Source: an uncultured Pelagibacteraceae bacterium
Lineage (GTDB): Bacteria > Pseudomonadota > Alphaproteobacteria > Pelagibacterales > Pelagibacteraceae
DNA length: 60,063 nucleotides
Direction: 5' to 3'
Assembly: GCA_902618555.1 (NCBI GenBank)
Contig: CACNAY010000002.1
Coordinates: forward strand, 1 to 60,063
Shown here: one piece after another, positions 47,601-56,720 of the stretch
How the letters are laid out: every line of letters begins with the position of its first letter
Numbering within the stretch: the first letter of the stretch is position 1
Notes under the pieces: model-generated
Databases searched by the model: none
What the model was told of the DNA's origin: nothing
Seen by the model: the letters and a program-made list of their open reading frames with translations, nothing else
Translations under genes and position numbers: made by a program

Positions 47601-48388
47601 TGGAACCAAATAAAAAATTTAAATTAGTATCTTCAAAAAAAACAAGGTATTTATTGCCAAACATCCTTACTCTAGCCGGAGTTTGTCTTGGAATAAGTTC
47701 TATAAAATTTTCAATAGATGGAAATTTTAACCTTGCAGTAATTTTAATTATGCTTGCTGCTATATTAGATGCTCTTGATGGAAGAGTAGCAAGATTGATA
47801 AAAGGAACTTCAGAATTTGGTAAAGAATTAGATTCTTTAACAGACTTTGTAAGTTTCGGTATTGCTCCAGTTCTAATTTTATATTTCTGGGAACTAAATA
47901 ATTATGGAAAACTAGGTTGGGCTATTGCTTTGATTTTCTCAGTTTGCTGTGTTCTTAGATTAGCGAGATTTAATCTGACTAAACACGAAAATAATCAAGA
48001 ATGGAAAAATAATTTTTTTGAAGGCGTGCCTTCTCCAGCAGGAGGACTTCTAATATTAATTCCTCTTATTTATGAATTAAGTGAATTTAATTTTGATATT
48101 AATGTAAAAAACTTTACCCCTTATCTAACTATTTTGATAGCATTATTATTAGTCTGCAAAATACCAACTCTTTCTCTTAAAAAAATATCTATTTCTCCTA
48201 AGACAACAGTATTTTTGTTACTTGCAGCTGGAATTATTTTTATAGCACTTTTATTTTATACTTTTGAAACTCTTTTAATATTTGGAATTGTTTATTTAAT
48301 TTCAATTCCATTAAGCATCTATATATATAAAAAACAAAAAAAACACTCTACGAAAATATCTGATGAAGATCATGAAGATATTTTATAA
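47600..48388 (+). CDS. pssA: CDP-diacylglycerol-serine O-phosphatidyltransferase
   Basis: Joins CDP-diacylglycerol and serine to phosphatidylserine, the substrate of the preceding psd product. Of 262 aa, it is polytopic with about seven hydrophobic segments. The CDP-alcohol phosphotransferase motif is seen as DALDGRVARLIKG followed by GKELDSLTD. The gene has one-base overlaps with psd and with rlmE on either side, so it is in one operon. Confidence 0.95.
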   Translation: MEPNKKFKLVSSKKTRYLLPNILTLAGVCLGISSIKFSIDGNFNLAVILIMLAAILDALDGRVARLIKGTSEFGKELDSLTDFVSFGIAPVLILYFWELNNYGKLGWAIALIFSVCCVLRLARFNLTKHENNQEWKNNFFEGVPSPAGGLLILIPLIYELSEFNFDINVKNFTPYLTILIALLLVCKIPTLSLKKISISPKTTVFLLLAAGIIFIALLFYTFETLLIFGIVYLISIPLSIYIYKKQKKHSTKISDEDHEDIL

Positions 48389-49014
48389 TGAAAAAGTCAA
48401 AACGAGTAAAAAAAAGTAATACCTGGAAAATCAAACAACATAGAGATCAGTTTTTTAAAAAATCAAAAACATTAGGTTATAGGTCAAGAGCAGCATTTAA
48501 ACTTATTGAGCTAAATAATAGATATAAATTTATTAAGAGAAATTCAAATTTATTAGATTTAGGATCAAGTCCTGGAAGTTGGGCTCAAGTTGCAAGCAAA
48601 CTTGTCAAAGGTGGAAAAATTTTATCTATTGATATTAAAGAAATGAAGCCTATTCCAAATGTGAGTTTTTTAAAATGTGATTTTATGGACCCTAAAACAA
48701 AGGATAAAATAATTTTTTTTTTTAAGGGGAATTTGGACGTCATAATCTCTGATATGGCAGCAGATACAACTGGTAATAGGTCACTCGACTCCATAAGGAC
48801 TAACCAATTATGTGCAGAATTAATTAATTTTTCCTCAAAAGTACTAAAACAAAAAGGTATTTTTGTTTCAAAGCTATTTATGGGTGAAGATTTTATTGAG
48901 GTAAAAAATTTAGCTAAATCGTTGTATAAAAAAGTAAATTTTTTTAAACCTGAGTCTAGTAGAAAAGAGTCAAAAGAAACTTATATACATTGTGAAATTT
49001 TAAAGACTTTATAA
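48388..49014 (+). CDS. rlmE: 23S rRNA (uridine-2'-O) methyltransferase RlmE
   Basis: Methylates U2552 (E. coli numbering) in the A-loop of 23S rRNA late in 50S assembly. Of 208 aa, it has YRSRAAFKLIELN with the first catalytic Lys, the SAM motif LDLGSSPGSWAQVA, SDMAADTTG, and SKLFMGEDF. A basic N-terminus precedes the fold. It overlaps pssA by one base; guaB starts 26 bases downstream. Confidence 0.95.
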   Translation: MKKSKRVKKSNTWKIKQHRDQFFKKSKTLGYRSRAAFKLIELNNRYKFIKRNSNLLDLGSSPGSWAQVASKLVKGGKILSIDIKEMKPIPNVSFLKCDFMDPKTKDKIIFFFKGNLDVIISDMAADTTGNRSLDSIRTNQLCAELINFSSKVLKQKGIFVSKLFMGEDFIEVKNLAKSLYKKVNFFKPESSRKESKETYIHCEILKTL

Positions 49015-49040
49015 AACATAAAAATTGTATATAAGTTTAT

Positions 49041-50123
49041 ATGGTAACAATTAAAGAATCTCTAACTTTTGATGACGTATTATTGCTTCCGCAATACTCA
49101 GACGTACTTCCATCAGAAACTGACATCTCACTTAAATTAACTGATAAAATTATTTTAAAAGTGCCCTTCCTGTCATCTGCAATGGACACGGTAACGGAGT
49201 CTCAAATGGCTATATCATTAGCAGAAAGCGGAGGCATAGGAATAATCCATCGTAATTTAAACACAAAAAAGCAAACGAAAGAAATAATTAAAGTTAAGAA
49301 AAAAAAATTATTTGTTGGAGCAGCAGTTGGTACTAACAAATATGAAGACGTTGAAAGAGCAAAATCCTTAATAGCTAATGGATGTGATTTAATTGTTATA
49401 GATACAGCACATGGCCATAGTGAAAGAGTTTTAAAAATATTATCAAGATTGAAAAAGATTGATAAATCTGTGCCCTTTTGTGTTGGAAATATTGCGACAG
49501 CAGAAGCTGCTAAAAGATTATATGATGCTGGCGCTGATATTATCAAAGTTGGTATCGGACCAGGTTCTATTTGTACAACAAGAATGGTTGCTGGAATAGG
49601 AGTTCCACAAATATCGGCTATTATGGAAGTAAAGAGAGCAATGAAAAATAAAAAAATTAAAATTATTTCAGATGGAGGAATTAAATTTTCAGGAGATATA
49701 GCGAAAGCTATAGCAGCTGGAGCAGATGCCATAATGATGGGTTCAATTTTTGCTGGAACGGATGAAAGCCCGGGAAAAAAAATTAAATTTAAAGGTAAAA
49801 TATTTAAAAAATATAGAGGGATGGGATCTATCGGAGCAATGTCATCGGGTTCAGCAAATAGGTATTTTCAAAAAAACTTTAAAGATAAATCTAAATTTGT
49901 ACCAGAAGGAGTAGAGGGAAGAGTAGAGTATAAAGGAAAAGTATCAAAAATTATTTATCAATTAAAAGGGGGGCTACGTTCATCAATGGGATATATTGGC
50001 GCCAAAAATTTAAGCCAGATAAGTAAAAACGCAAAGTTTATTAAAATCACTAAAGCTGGATTTTACGAAAGTATGGTGCATAGTGTTGAAATGACACAAA
50101 AAACTATTAATTATAAATTATGA
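49041..50123 (+). CDS. guaB: IMP dehydrogenase lacking the CBS module
   Basis: NAD-dependent oxidation of IMP to XMP, the rate-limiting step to GMP. The TIM barrel is complete: TFDDVLLLPQYSD, SSAMDTVTE, the catalytic loop GPGSICTTRMVAG with Cys178, and the flap region SSGSANRY. Of 360 aa, about 130 fewer than the usual enzyme, the two CBS domains are gone: residue ~88 (KVKKKK) joins directly to LFVGAAVG. The CBS module mediates allosteric control by purine nucleotides in many bacteria, so this control should be missing. CBS-less IMPDH is known elsewhere (for example Borrelia). It overlaps the next gene by ATGA. Confidence 0.96.
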   Translation: MVTIKESLTFDDVLLLPQYSDVLPSETDISLKLTDKIILKVPFLSSAMDTVTESQMAISLAESGGIGIIHRNLNTKKQTKEIIKVKKKKLFVGAAVGTNKYEDVERAKSLIANGCDLIVIDTAHGHSERVLKILSRLKKIDKSVPFCVGNIATAEAAKRLYDAGADIIKVGIGPGSICTTRMVAGIGVPQISAIMEVKRAMKNKKIKIISDGGIKFSGDIAKAIAAGADAIMMGSIFAGTDESPGKKIKFKGKIFKKYRGMGSIGAMSSGSANRYFQKNFKDKSKFVPEGVEGRVEYKGKVSKIIYQLKGGLRSSMGYIGAKNLSQISKNAKFIKITKAGFYESMVHSVEMTQKTINYKL

Positions 50124-50542
50124 TTAAAAGAATATTAAAAAAATTTTTGATAATAATCTTTATACCTAATTTATTATTTGCTAACACTCAGTACTTTGAA
50201 GAGGGATTAAATCTTTTCAAAAATAAAAAACTAGATAAAGCAAAATTTAAATTTGAACAAGATATAGTTTTTAATCCCAAAAGCGAAATATCATATTTAT
50301 ATCTGTCGAAAATCTTCAGAAGTCTTGATAATAAAACTTTAGAAGAACAAAATTTAAATACTGTGCTTTTATTAAATCCAAAAAATGAAGAGGCTGTTTA
50401 TAATTTAGCAAAATTGAAATTGGATTCGTCTGATTATAAAAAAAGCAAAGAACTTAATAATAGATTAATAAATTTTTGTAAAAAATTCTGTGAAAAAAGT
50501 AAAAAACTAAAAGTAGAAATTGAAAATTTATCAAAAAAATAA
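50120..50542 (+). CDS. Exported TPR-repeat protein
   Basis: 140 aa with a signal peptide-like N-terminus (basic KRILKK, hydrophobic core, then FANTQ) and about three tetratricopeptide-like helix pairs from residue 25 (FEEGLNLFKNKKLDKAKFKFEQ and following). It lies between guaB and guaA with a 4-base overlap and no gap. I do not recognise an orthologue. A periplasmic scaffold role is the most that can be inferred. Confidence 0.75.
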   Translation: MIKRILKKFLIIIFIPNLLFANTQYFEEGLNLFKNKKLDKAKFKFEQDIVFNPKSEISYLYLSKIFRSLDNKTLEEQNLNTVLLLNPKNEEAVYNLAKLKLDSSDYKKSKELNNRLINFCKKFCEKSKKLKVEIENLSKK

Positions 50543-52102
50543 ATGCGATTTCATACAGATAAGGAAAAAATATTAATTGTAGACTTTGGCTCACAAGTAA
50601 CAAAATTAATTGCAAGAAGAGTAAGAGAATTAGGAGTCTATTCAGAAGTAATCACACCATTAGGCATCAAAAATCTCAAAAATTTCAAATCAATTAGTGG
50701 GATAATACTTTCTGGAGGCCCATCTTCAGTTACTAAAACTAATTTTCAAAGCATACCTAAAGAAATCTTATTAAAAAAAATACCGATATTGGGGATATGT
50801 TACGGCTTGCAACTTATTTCAAAACTTTACGGAGGAATAATAAAATCTTCAAAAAAAAGAAGAGAATTCGGAAGAGCATTTATTTTCAAAAAAAAACAAT
50901 CTTTATTAACTAAAAAATTTTTTAAATCAAAGTTATCAGTTTGGATGAGTCATGAAGATGCAGTGGTAAAACTACCAAAAAACTTTTCAGCTGTGGCTTA
51001 CACAAAAGACTCCAAATTGACAATTATAGAAAATAAAAAAAAAAAAATTTACGGTGTTCAGTTTCATCCTGAGGTAACGCATACTGACAATGGAAAACAA
51101 ATATTTAAAAATTTTTTGTTTTCAATTTGCAAAATTAAAAAAAATTGGAATGTAGCTCACCAAAAGAAAAGACTTATCGAAGAAACCAAAAAAAAGGTTG
51201 AACGAAATAAAGTGATTTGTGCTCTTTCAGGTGGAGTCGATAGTAGTGTTGTTGCACTATTGATAAATAAAGCAATTAAACGCAATTTAATTTGCGTAAT
51301 GGTAGATACCGGGCTTATGAGAAAAAACGAATTTAAATATACTTATAGAATTTTTAAAGATAAATATAAATTAAATGTTAAACTCATAAAAGCATCAAAT
51401 ATTTTTTTGAAAAAACTAAAAAATATTTCTAATCCTGAAAAAAAACGTAAAATTATTGGAAACTTATTTATCAAAATTTTTGAAAAAGAGGCAAAAAAAT
51501 ACAAAAACGTTAAATTTCTTGCTCAAGGAACGCTTTACCCCGACGTCATTGAGAGCAAATCTTTTACAGGAAGCAAAACATCTAAAATCAAATCCCATCA
51601 TAATGTTGGTGGATTACCTAAAAAAATGAATTTAGAATTAATTGAACCATTAAGAGAGTTTTTTAAAGATGAGGTAAGAGTTTTAGGTAAATCATTGGGT
51701 CTTTCAAAAAATATATCTCAAAGGCATCCGTTTCCAGGGCCTGGCTTAGCTATAAGAATTGTAGGAGAAATAACAACTAAAAAAATTAAAATTCTCCAAG
51801 AGGCTGATCAAATATATATAAATGAGTTAAATAAAAGTAACCTTTACAATAAAATTTGGCAAGCTTACGCAGCTTTACTACCAATCAAAACTGTAGGTGT
51901 AATGGGAGACTCTAGAACATATGAATATACTTGTTTAATTAGAGCAGTAACCTCTGAGGACGGCATGACTGCAGATTATTATAACTTTCCGAAAGATTTT
52001 TTGGATAAAATTTCTAATAAAATCATTAATAATGTTAAAGGCATTAATAGAGTAGTATATGATATAAGCTCAAAACCACCTAGCACTATTGAGCTAGAAT
52101 AG
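50543..52102 (+). CDS. guaA: GMP synthase (glutamine-hydrolysing)
   Basis: Aminates XMP to GMP. Of 519 aa, the class I amidotransferase domain has [10 protein letters not shown], the catalytic Cys in GICYGLQL and the His in QFHPEVTHT. The ATP pyrophosphatase domain begins with the P-loop SGGVDSSV, and the C-terminal dimerisation domain has [12 protein letters not shown]. It follows the TPR gene without a gap, and guaB is just upstream, so IMP-to-GMP conversion is one operon. Confidence 0.98.
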   Translation: MRFHTDKEKILIVDFGSQVTKLIARRVRELGVYSEVITPLGIKNLKNFKSISGIILSGGPSSVTKTNFQSIPKEILLKKIPILGICYGLQLISKLYGGIIKSSKKRREFGRAFIFKKKQSLLTKKFFKSKLSVWMSHEDAVVKLPKNFSAVAYTKDSKLTIIENKKKKIYGVQFHPEVTHTDNGKQIFKNFLFSICKIKKNWNVAHQKKRLIEETKKKVERNKVICALSGGVDSSVVALLINKAIKRNLICVMVDTGLMRKNEFKYTYRIFKDKYKLNVKLIKASNIFLKKLKNISNPEKKRKIIGNLFIKIFEKEAKKYKNVKFLAQGTLYPDVIESKSFTGSKTSKIKSHHNVGGLPKKMNLELIEPLREFFKDEVRVLGKSLGLSKNISQRHPFPGPGLAIRIVGEITTKKIKILQEADQIYINELNKSNLYNKIWQAYAALLPIKTVGVMGDSRTYEYTCLIRAVTSEDGMTADYYNFPKDFLDKISNKIINNVKGINRVVYDISSKPPSTIELE

Positions 52103-52114
52103 AGTTTGCTTAAG

Positions 52115-52906
52115 ATGAATATAAAAATAAAAAATATTTTAAAAAAAAAAAATAATGGAAAAATAGTAAGCTTAACAGCTTATTCTAAAAATATAGCCAA
52201 AATTTTGGATAATTATTGTGACATTATTTTAGTCGGAGACTCAATGGCAAACGTTCTTTATGGTTTTGATGATACCCATAAAATTAACCTAGAAACAATT
52301 ATTAAACATACAATTAGCGTAAAAAAAGGAGTTAAGAAATCATTATTAGTCGTCGACATGCCAAAGGGTACTTATAGTAATATAAAAAAAGCAAAGAAAA
52401 ATGCAAAATTAATAATGAAATTAACAAAGTGTGATGCAGTTAAATTAGAAAGTAATAGTAAAAATTTTAAAATAATCAGAGAACTAGTAAATTCTAAAAT
52501 ACCCGTCATGGGTCATATTGGTTACACTCCCCAATTTAAAAAAAAATTTAGAATTGAAGGTACGTCAGTTTCAAGTGCAAAAAAACTTTTAATAGAGGCT
52601 AAATTAATTGAGAGCGCTGGTGCATTTTCTATAGTACTAGAATGTTTAACTCCAAAGGCTTCTGCATTAGTAACAAAAAATATAAGCATCCCAACTATAG
52701 GAATAGGCTCATCCTCTCATTGCGATGGCCAGATACTTGTTACAGATGATATGCTTGGAATTAGTGGTTTTTATCCAAAATTTGTAAAAAAATACGCTTC
52801 ATTAAATAGAACAATTGAAAAAGCTGTAAAAAAATATAGTAGAGATGTAAAAAAAGGAAATTTTCCTCTTAAAAAAAACTTTCTTAATGGATCAAAACCT
52901 AGATAA
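52115..52906 (+). CDS. panB: 3-methyl-2-oxobutanoate hydroxymethyltransferase
   Basis: Adds a hydroxymethyl group from methylene-THF to α-ketoisovalerate, giving ketopantoate for pantothenate and CoA. About 263 aa when started at the ATG at 52115; a TTG three codons upstream is possible but less likely. It shows VSLTAYS, the metal region LVGDSMANVLYG, VVDMPKG, MGHIGYTPQ, the catalytic Glu in FSIVLECL, and GIGSSSHCDGQILVTDDMLG. It overlaps the next gene by 20 bases. panC is not in the window. Confidence 0.93.
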   Translation: MNIKIKNILKKKNNGKIVSLTAYSKNIAKILDNYCDIILVGDSMANVLYGFDDTHKINLETIIKHTISVKKGVKKSLLVVDMPKGTYSNIKKAKKNAKLIMKLTKCDAVKLESNSKNFKIIRELVNSKIPVMGHIGYTPQFKKKFRIEGTSVSSAKKLLIEAKLIESAGAFSIVLECLTPKASALVTKNISIPTIGIGSSSHCDGQILVTDDMLGISGFYPKFVKKYASLNRTIEKAVKKYSRDVKKGNFPLKKNFLNGSKPR

Positions 52907-53396
52907 TAAAATTGAGTTAAAAAGTAAATTAATTAATTTTTACAAAGAAAATAAAATTAAAATATTAATTTTTTTTTCAATATTTTTGATTATAGTTGCA
53001 CTCGTTATTTTTTTACAAATAAATAATGAAAGAAAAAATATTCTTATTTCAGAACAGTATATTAAAGCAGGTATTCTTTATTCTAAAAACCAAAATCAAA
53101 AGTCAAAAGAGATATATGAGAATATACTAAAATCAAAAAACAGTTTTTATTCAACTTTAGCATTAAATAATATAGTAGAAAAAGATTTAGAAAACGACAA
53201 AAATAAAATTTTAGAGTACTTTGATAAAGTAGAAAAATTACAAAAAAATAAAGATCAGAAAGATATATTAAAATTTAAAAAAGCTTTATTTTTATTAAAA
53301 AATTTCGAAAAAAAAGATGCAAATAAATTATTTAAAGAATTGATAAATACTAATTCTAAAATTAAAAATTTAGCTGAAGAAATATTATCAAATTGA
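52887..53396 (+). CDS. YfgM-like single-helix TPR protein
   Basis: 169 aa. One membrane helix at about residues 25-47 (ILIFFSIFLIIVALVIFL) follows a short cytoplasmic N-terminus; the periplasmic part is helical with TPR-like repeats. This is the layout of YfgM, a SecYEG-associated periplasmic chaperone partner, and the next gene is bamB-like as in E. coli. The start lies inside the 3' end of panB (20-base overlap). Confidence 0.78.
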   Translation: MDQNLDNKIELKSKLINFYKENKIKILIFFSIFLIIVALVIFLQINNERKNILISEQYIKAGILYSKNQNQKSKEIYENILKSKNSFYSTLALNNIVEKDLENDKNKILEYFDKVEKLQKNKDQKDILKFKKALFLLKNFEKKDANKLFKELINTNSKIKNLAEEILSN

Positions 53397-53404
53397 CAAG
53401 TATT

Positions 53405-54730
53405 ATGAGGATACTTTTAATTTTCTTAATTTTATTTTTTTTTCAGAATTGTTCTTTTGATAACAAATCAGGAATTTGGAAAAGTGAATCAAATGTTGTT
53501 AATAAAAAAGATGACGAATTTTATCAATTTGAAGATTTAATTACTACGAAGAGCTCTTTCTCAAGAGAAATCAATATAAAAGATGATTTTAGTTTTAAAT
53601 TACCTGATTTAATAGAAAGTAAAGAGTGGACTGATATTTTTTATAATCGTTATAATAACTCTGGTAATTTTAAATATACTGCACTTTATAATAAATATTT
53701 TCGAAGCAATAAGATTACTAAATACAAAGTAGACAATTATATTCTCTATGAAAATGACAATATTATTTCTTCAGATCAAAATGGTAATATAAATATTTAT
53801 TCTTTAAATAATGAAAAAAAAATTTCAAGTTTCAATTTTTATAAAAAAAAATTTAAAAAAAATATTAAAAAACTTAACTTAATTGTTGAGAATAGGATCA
53901 TCTACGTATCTGATAATTTAGGTTATCTTTACTCATTTGATTATACCAATAATAAAATTCTATGGGCAAAAAATTTTAAGATACCATTTAGATCAAATTT
54001 AAAAATATTTAAAAATAAGTTGATTTTATCAAACCAAAATAATGATCTGTATTATATAAATAAAAATAATGGAAATATCTTAAAATTAATTCCAACTGAG
54101 GAAACCATTATAAAAAATAAATTTATAAATAATATTTCTCTTGATAAAAATAATACATTTTATCTGAATACTTTTGGTTCTTTGTACTCTATTGACAATA
54201 AAAAAATGCGAATAAATTGGTTTATAAATTTGAATGAAACAGCTAATGATGATCCATCTAATTTATTTTTTGGGAATAAATTAATTAATTCAAAAGAAAA
54301 AATTATAGTCACTACTAATTATTTTACTTATGTAATTAATAGTAGTACCGGCACTATCCTTTATAAAAAAAACTTTTCCTCTTTTGTTAAACCAATTATA
54401 ATCAATAATTATTTATTTTTAATTTCAAAAAATGATTTACTTATTTGTTTAAATTTAAATAATGGTGAAATTGTTTATTCATATGATATTAACGAAAAAA
54501 TATCTAACTTTCTAAACACAAAAAAAAAGAAAGTAAATTTAAAAAAAATTATGATGATTAACAACCAAATTTTTATTTTTTTGAAAAATTCCTATTTATT
54601 AGTTTTTAATATAGAAGGAAATCTTGAAAAAATTGTCAAACTGCCTTTCAAATTAAACACTCAGCCAATATTAATTGAAGAAAAAATGATTTATTTTGAT
54701 TTTAAAAATAAAATTTCTATAATTAATTAG
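53405..54730 (+). CDS. bamB: BamB-like PQQ-type β-propeller lipoprotein
   Basis: Probable subunit of the β-barrel assembly machinery. About 441 aa; I take the ATG at 53405 (MRILLIFLILFFFQNCS) because it gives a clean signal peptide; a TTG at 53393 is the alternative. Cys18 (approximately) is a lipidation candidate, although FQNC is not a canonical lipobox. The rest is β-rich with repeated blade patterns such as GNINIYSLN, GYLYSFDYTNNKILWAKN and TGTILYKK. Position after the yfgM-like gene supports BamB. The der gene, which follows bamB in many bacteria, is not next. Confidence 0.8.
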   Translation: MRILLIFLILFFFQNCSFDNKSGIWKSESNVVNKKDDEFYQFEDLITTKSSFSREINIKDDFSFKLPDLIESKEWTDIFYNRYNNSGNFKYTALYNKYFRSNKITKYKVDNYILYENDNIISSDQNGNINIYSLNNEKKISSFNFYKKKFKKNIKKLNLIVENRIIYVSDNLGYLYSFDYTNNKILWAKNFKIPFRSNLKIFKNKLILSNQNNDLYYINKNNGNILKLIPTEETIIKNKFINNISLDKNNTFYLNTFGSLYSIDNKKMRINWFINLNETANDDPSNLFFGNKLINSKEKIIVTTNYFTYVINSSTGTILYKKNFSSFVKPIIINNYLFLISKNDLLICLNLNNGEIVYSYDINEKISNFLNTKKKKVNLKKIMMINNQIFIFLKNSYLLVFNIEGNLEKIVKLPFKLNTQPILIEEKMIYFDFKNKISIIN

Positions 54731-56178
54731 TTATTAGATTTACCACTTAAAAGAGACAATTGTTTAACTTTTAAGCCTCTTAGATTATCGGATGGCTTTA
54801 TAGGATATTCCCCAGTGAAATAATGATCACTAAATTGCGGATATATAATATTTCTTTTTTCATTTACTAACGCTTTATATAATCCATCTATACTTAAAAA
54901 CTTTAAACTTGTTGCTTTAATATAATCAGTCATTTCATTTATATTTTTATTATATGCTAACAACTCCTCCTTGGTCGGCATATCTACGCCATAAAAATCT
55001 GGAAACTTAATTTCCGGGCAAGCAATTCTCACGTGTACTTTTGCAGCACCAGCCTCGTACAGCATTTTTATAATTTTATGACACGTTGTGCCGCGCACCA
55101 ATGAATCATCTATTAAAATTATTGATTTATTTTTCACAATAGTCTTTGTTGAACTTAATTTAAGCTTCACGCCTAAGCTTCTAATATTTTGTGTTGGTTC
55201 AATAAAAGTTCTTCCAACATAGTGATTCCTTATTAATCCAAGCTCAAACTTTTTGTTAGATTGTTCTGCAAACCCTAAGGCTGCAGGAACTCCAGAGTCT
55301 GGGACTGGTATAACTAGATCTGCAGGTAAATCAGTCTCTTTTGCAAGTTCTCTACCTAAATTTTTTCTGTATTCATAAGCGCATTTTCCCCCAATTAAGC
55401 TGTCAGGTCTGGCAAAATAAATATACTCAAATACACATGGTCTTGATTTTTGTTTTGGAAAAGGTTTAATGCTTGAAAGTTTTCCATTTTCTACTACCAC
55501 AATTTCCCCGTTCTCAATTTCTCTAACAAAGTCCGCACCAACTATATCAAGTGCACAAGTTTCTGACGCAAGAATATAAGATTTTTTTAATTTTCCAATA
55601 ACTAATGGTCTAATTCCAAAAGGATCTCTAACTCCCACTAATTTTTTATTAGTCATCAAAATAAGAGAGTATCCTCCCTGGATTTGAAACAAAGCTTCAA
55701 TTAATTTATCAATAAATTTTTCTCTTTTAGATTTAGCGATAAGCTGAACTATTGTTTCAGTATCACTTGTTGTTCTAAAAATGGCTCCATCTTTCACTAG
55801 ATTATCTCTTAAATATAAAGCATTTGTTAAATTTCCATTATGAGCCAAACTTAGACCTCCCATATGTAGATCAGCAAAAAATGGCTGTATATTTCTTAAT
55901 GATGTTTCACCAGTTGTAGAGTATCTATTGTGCCCAATAGCAAAATGGCCTGGTAGTTTCTTCAACGTTTCTGGGTCTGTGAAATGATCTCCGACTAGAC
56001 CTTGTCTTTTTTCTGAGTGATAGTTTTTTCCATCAAATGAGACTATACCGCAACCCTCTTGCCCTCTATGTTGTAAGGCATGTAGTCCTAAAGCTACAAG
56101 CGCAGAGGCGTCTTCATGGTTAGAAATTCCAAATACACCGCATTCTTCTTTGAGTTTATCAAAATTAAATTTTTTCAA
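54727..56178 (-). CDS. purF: Amidophosphoribosyltransferase
   Basis: First committed step of purine synthesis: PRPP and glutamine to phosphoribosylamine. Of 483 aa, a 12-residue propeptide precedes Cys13 (EECGVFGI), the N-terminal nucleophile. HALQHRGQEGCGI and GHNRYSTTG mark the Ntn glutaminase, and the PRPP loop is ILIDDSLVRGTT. It overlaps cvpA by 14 bases on the 5' side; cvpA-purF is a classical pair. The stop shares a TTAG with bamB. Confidence 0.97.
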   Translation of the reverse strand: MKKFNFDKLKEECGVFGISNHEDASALVALGLHALQHRGQEGCGIVSFDGKNYHSEKRQGLVGDHFTDPETLKKLPGHFAIGHNRYSTTGETSLRNIQPFFADLHMGGLSLAHNGNLTNALYLRDNLVKDGAIFRTTSDTETIVQLIAKSKREKFIDKLIEALFQIQGGYSLILMTNKKLVGVRDPFGIRPLVIGKLKKSYILASETCALDIVGADFVREIENGEIVVVENGKLSSIKPFPKQKSRPCVFEYIYFARPDSLIGGKCAYEYRKNLGRELAKETDLPADLVIPVPDSGVPAALGFAEQSNKKFELGLIRNHYVGRTFIEPTQNIRSLGVKLKLSSTKTIVKNKSIILIDDSLVRGTTCHKIIKMLYEAGAAKVHVRIACPEIKFPDFYGVDMPTKEELLAYNKNINEMTDYIKATSLKFLSIDGLYKALVNEKRNIIYPQFSDHYFTGEYPIKPSDNLRGLKVKQLSLLSGKSNN

Positions 56179-56710
56179 TTTTTTCTTTCGTATCTATAAA
56201 ATCTTCGCTTGACGGAAATTCCTCTATCAACATTTTACTACCTTTATTAACTAAGTTAAAACTCAGTGCATCTTCAGCTGATATACCCCAATTCTGGTAA
56301 GGATAAAACCAATTTAATATAGAAAATATACACACAGAGACAACATACCCTTTAAAAACACCAAACAATAATCCAAAAGTTTTGTCGATTGATCCAACTC
56401 CAGTCCATATTAAAGCTCTTCCCATAACTTTTCCAATTAAAATTGCTAAAAATAAAGTAAAAACGAATATTACAATACCTATACCTATGTTATTAACGAA
56501 ATCTGATTTAATATATTCACTTACTATGGGTTGAACTTTTGGTACTAAAATAATCGTTACGATTGTAGAGAAAACCCATTTCATAAATGAAATTAAACTA
56601 AGAGTAAAACCTTTAATAAAACATTGAAAAACAAAATAAATTAAAATAAATAAAAATATTATATCAAAAAGGTTAAGTTGACCAAAAAATTCTTGAAATT
56701 CTTCAACCAT
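56165..56710 (-). CDS. cvpA: CvpA family membrane protein
   Basis: Small membrane protein required for colicin V production in E. coli, with a role in envelope homeostasis. About 181 aa from the ATG at 56710 (MVEEFQEFFGQLNLFD), with four hydrophobic segments (roughly residues 12-32, 40-60, 75-100 and 115-135). A TTG-initiated form nine codons longer would overlap the upstream exporter gene; I prefer the ATG. cvpA-purF adjacency is conserved in proteobacteria. Confidence 0.88.
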   Translation of the reverse strand: MVEEFQEFFGQLNLFDIIFLFILIYFVFQCFIKGFTLSLISFMKWVFSTIVTIILVPKVQPIVSEYIKSDFVNNIGIGIVIFVFTLFLAILIGKVMGRALIWTGVGSIDKTFGLLFGVFKGYVVSVCIFSILNWFYPYQNWGISAEDALSFNLVNKGSKMLIEEFPSSEDFIDTKEKIEKI

Positions 56711-56720
56711 AACTGTTAAT

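Noticed and set aside
49202-49732. Minus-strand frame of 176 codons inside guaB
   Set aside because: Antisense to conserved IMP dehydrogenase codons; composition reflects the complement of the barrel, with no recognisable motif.
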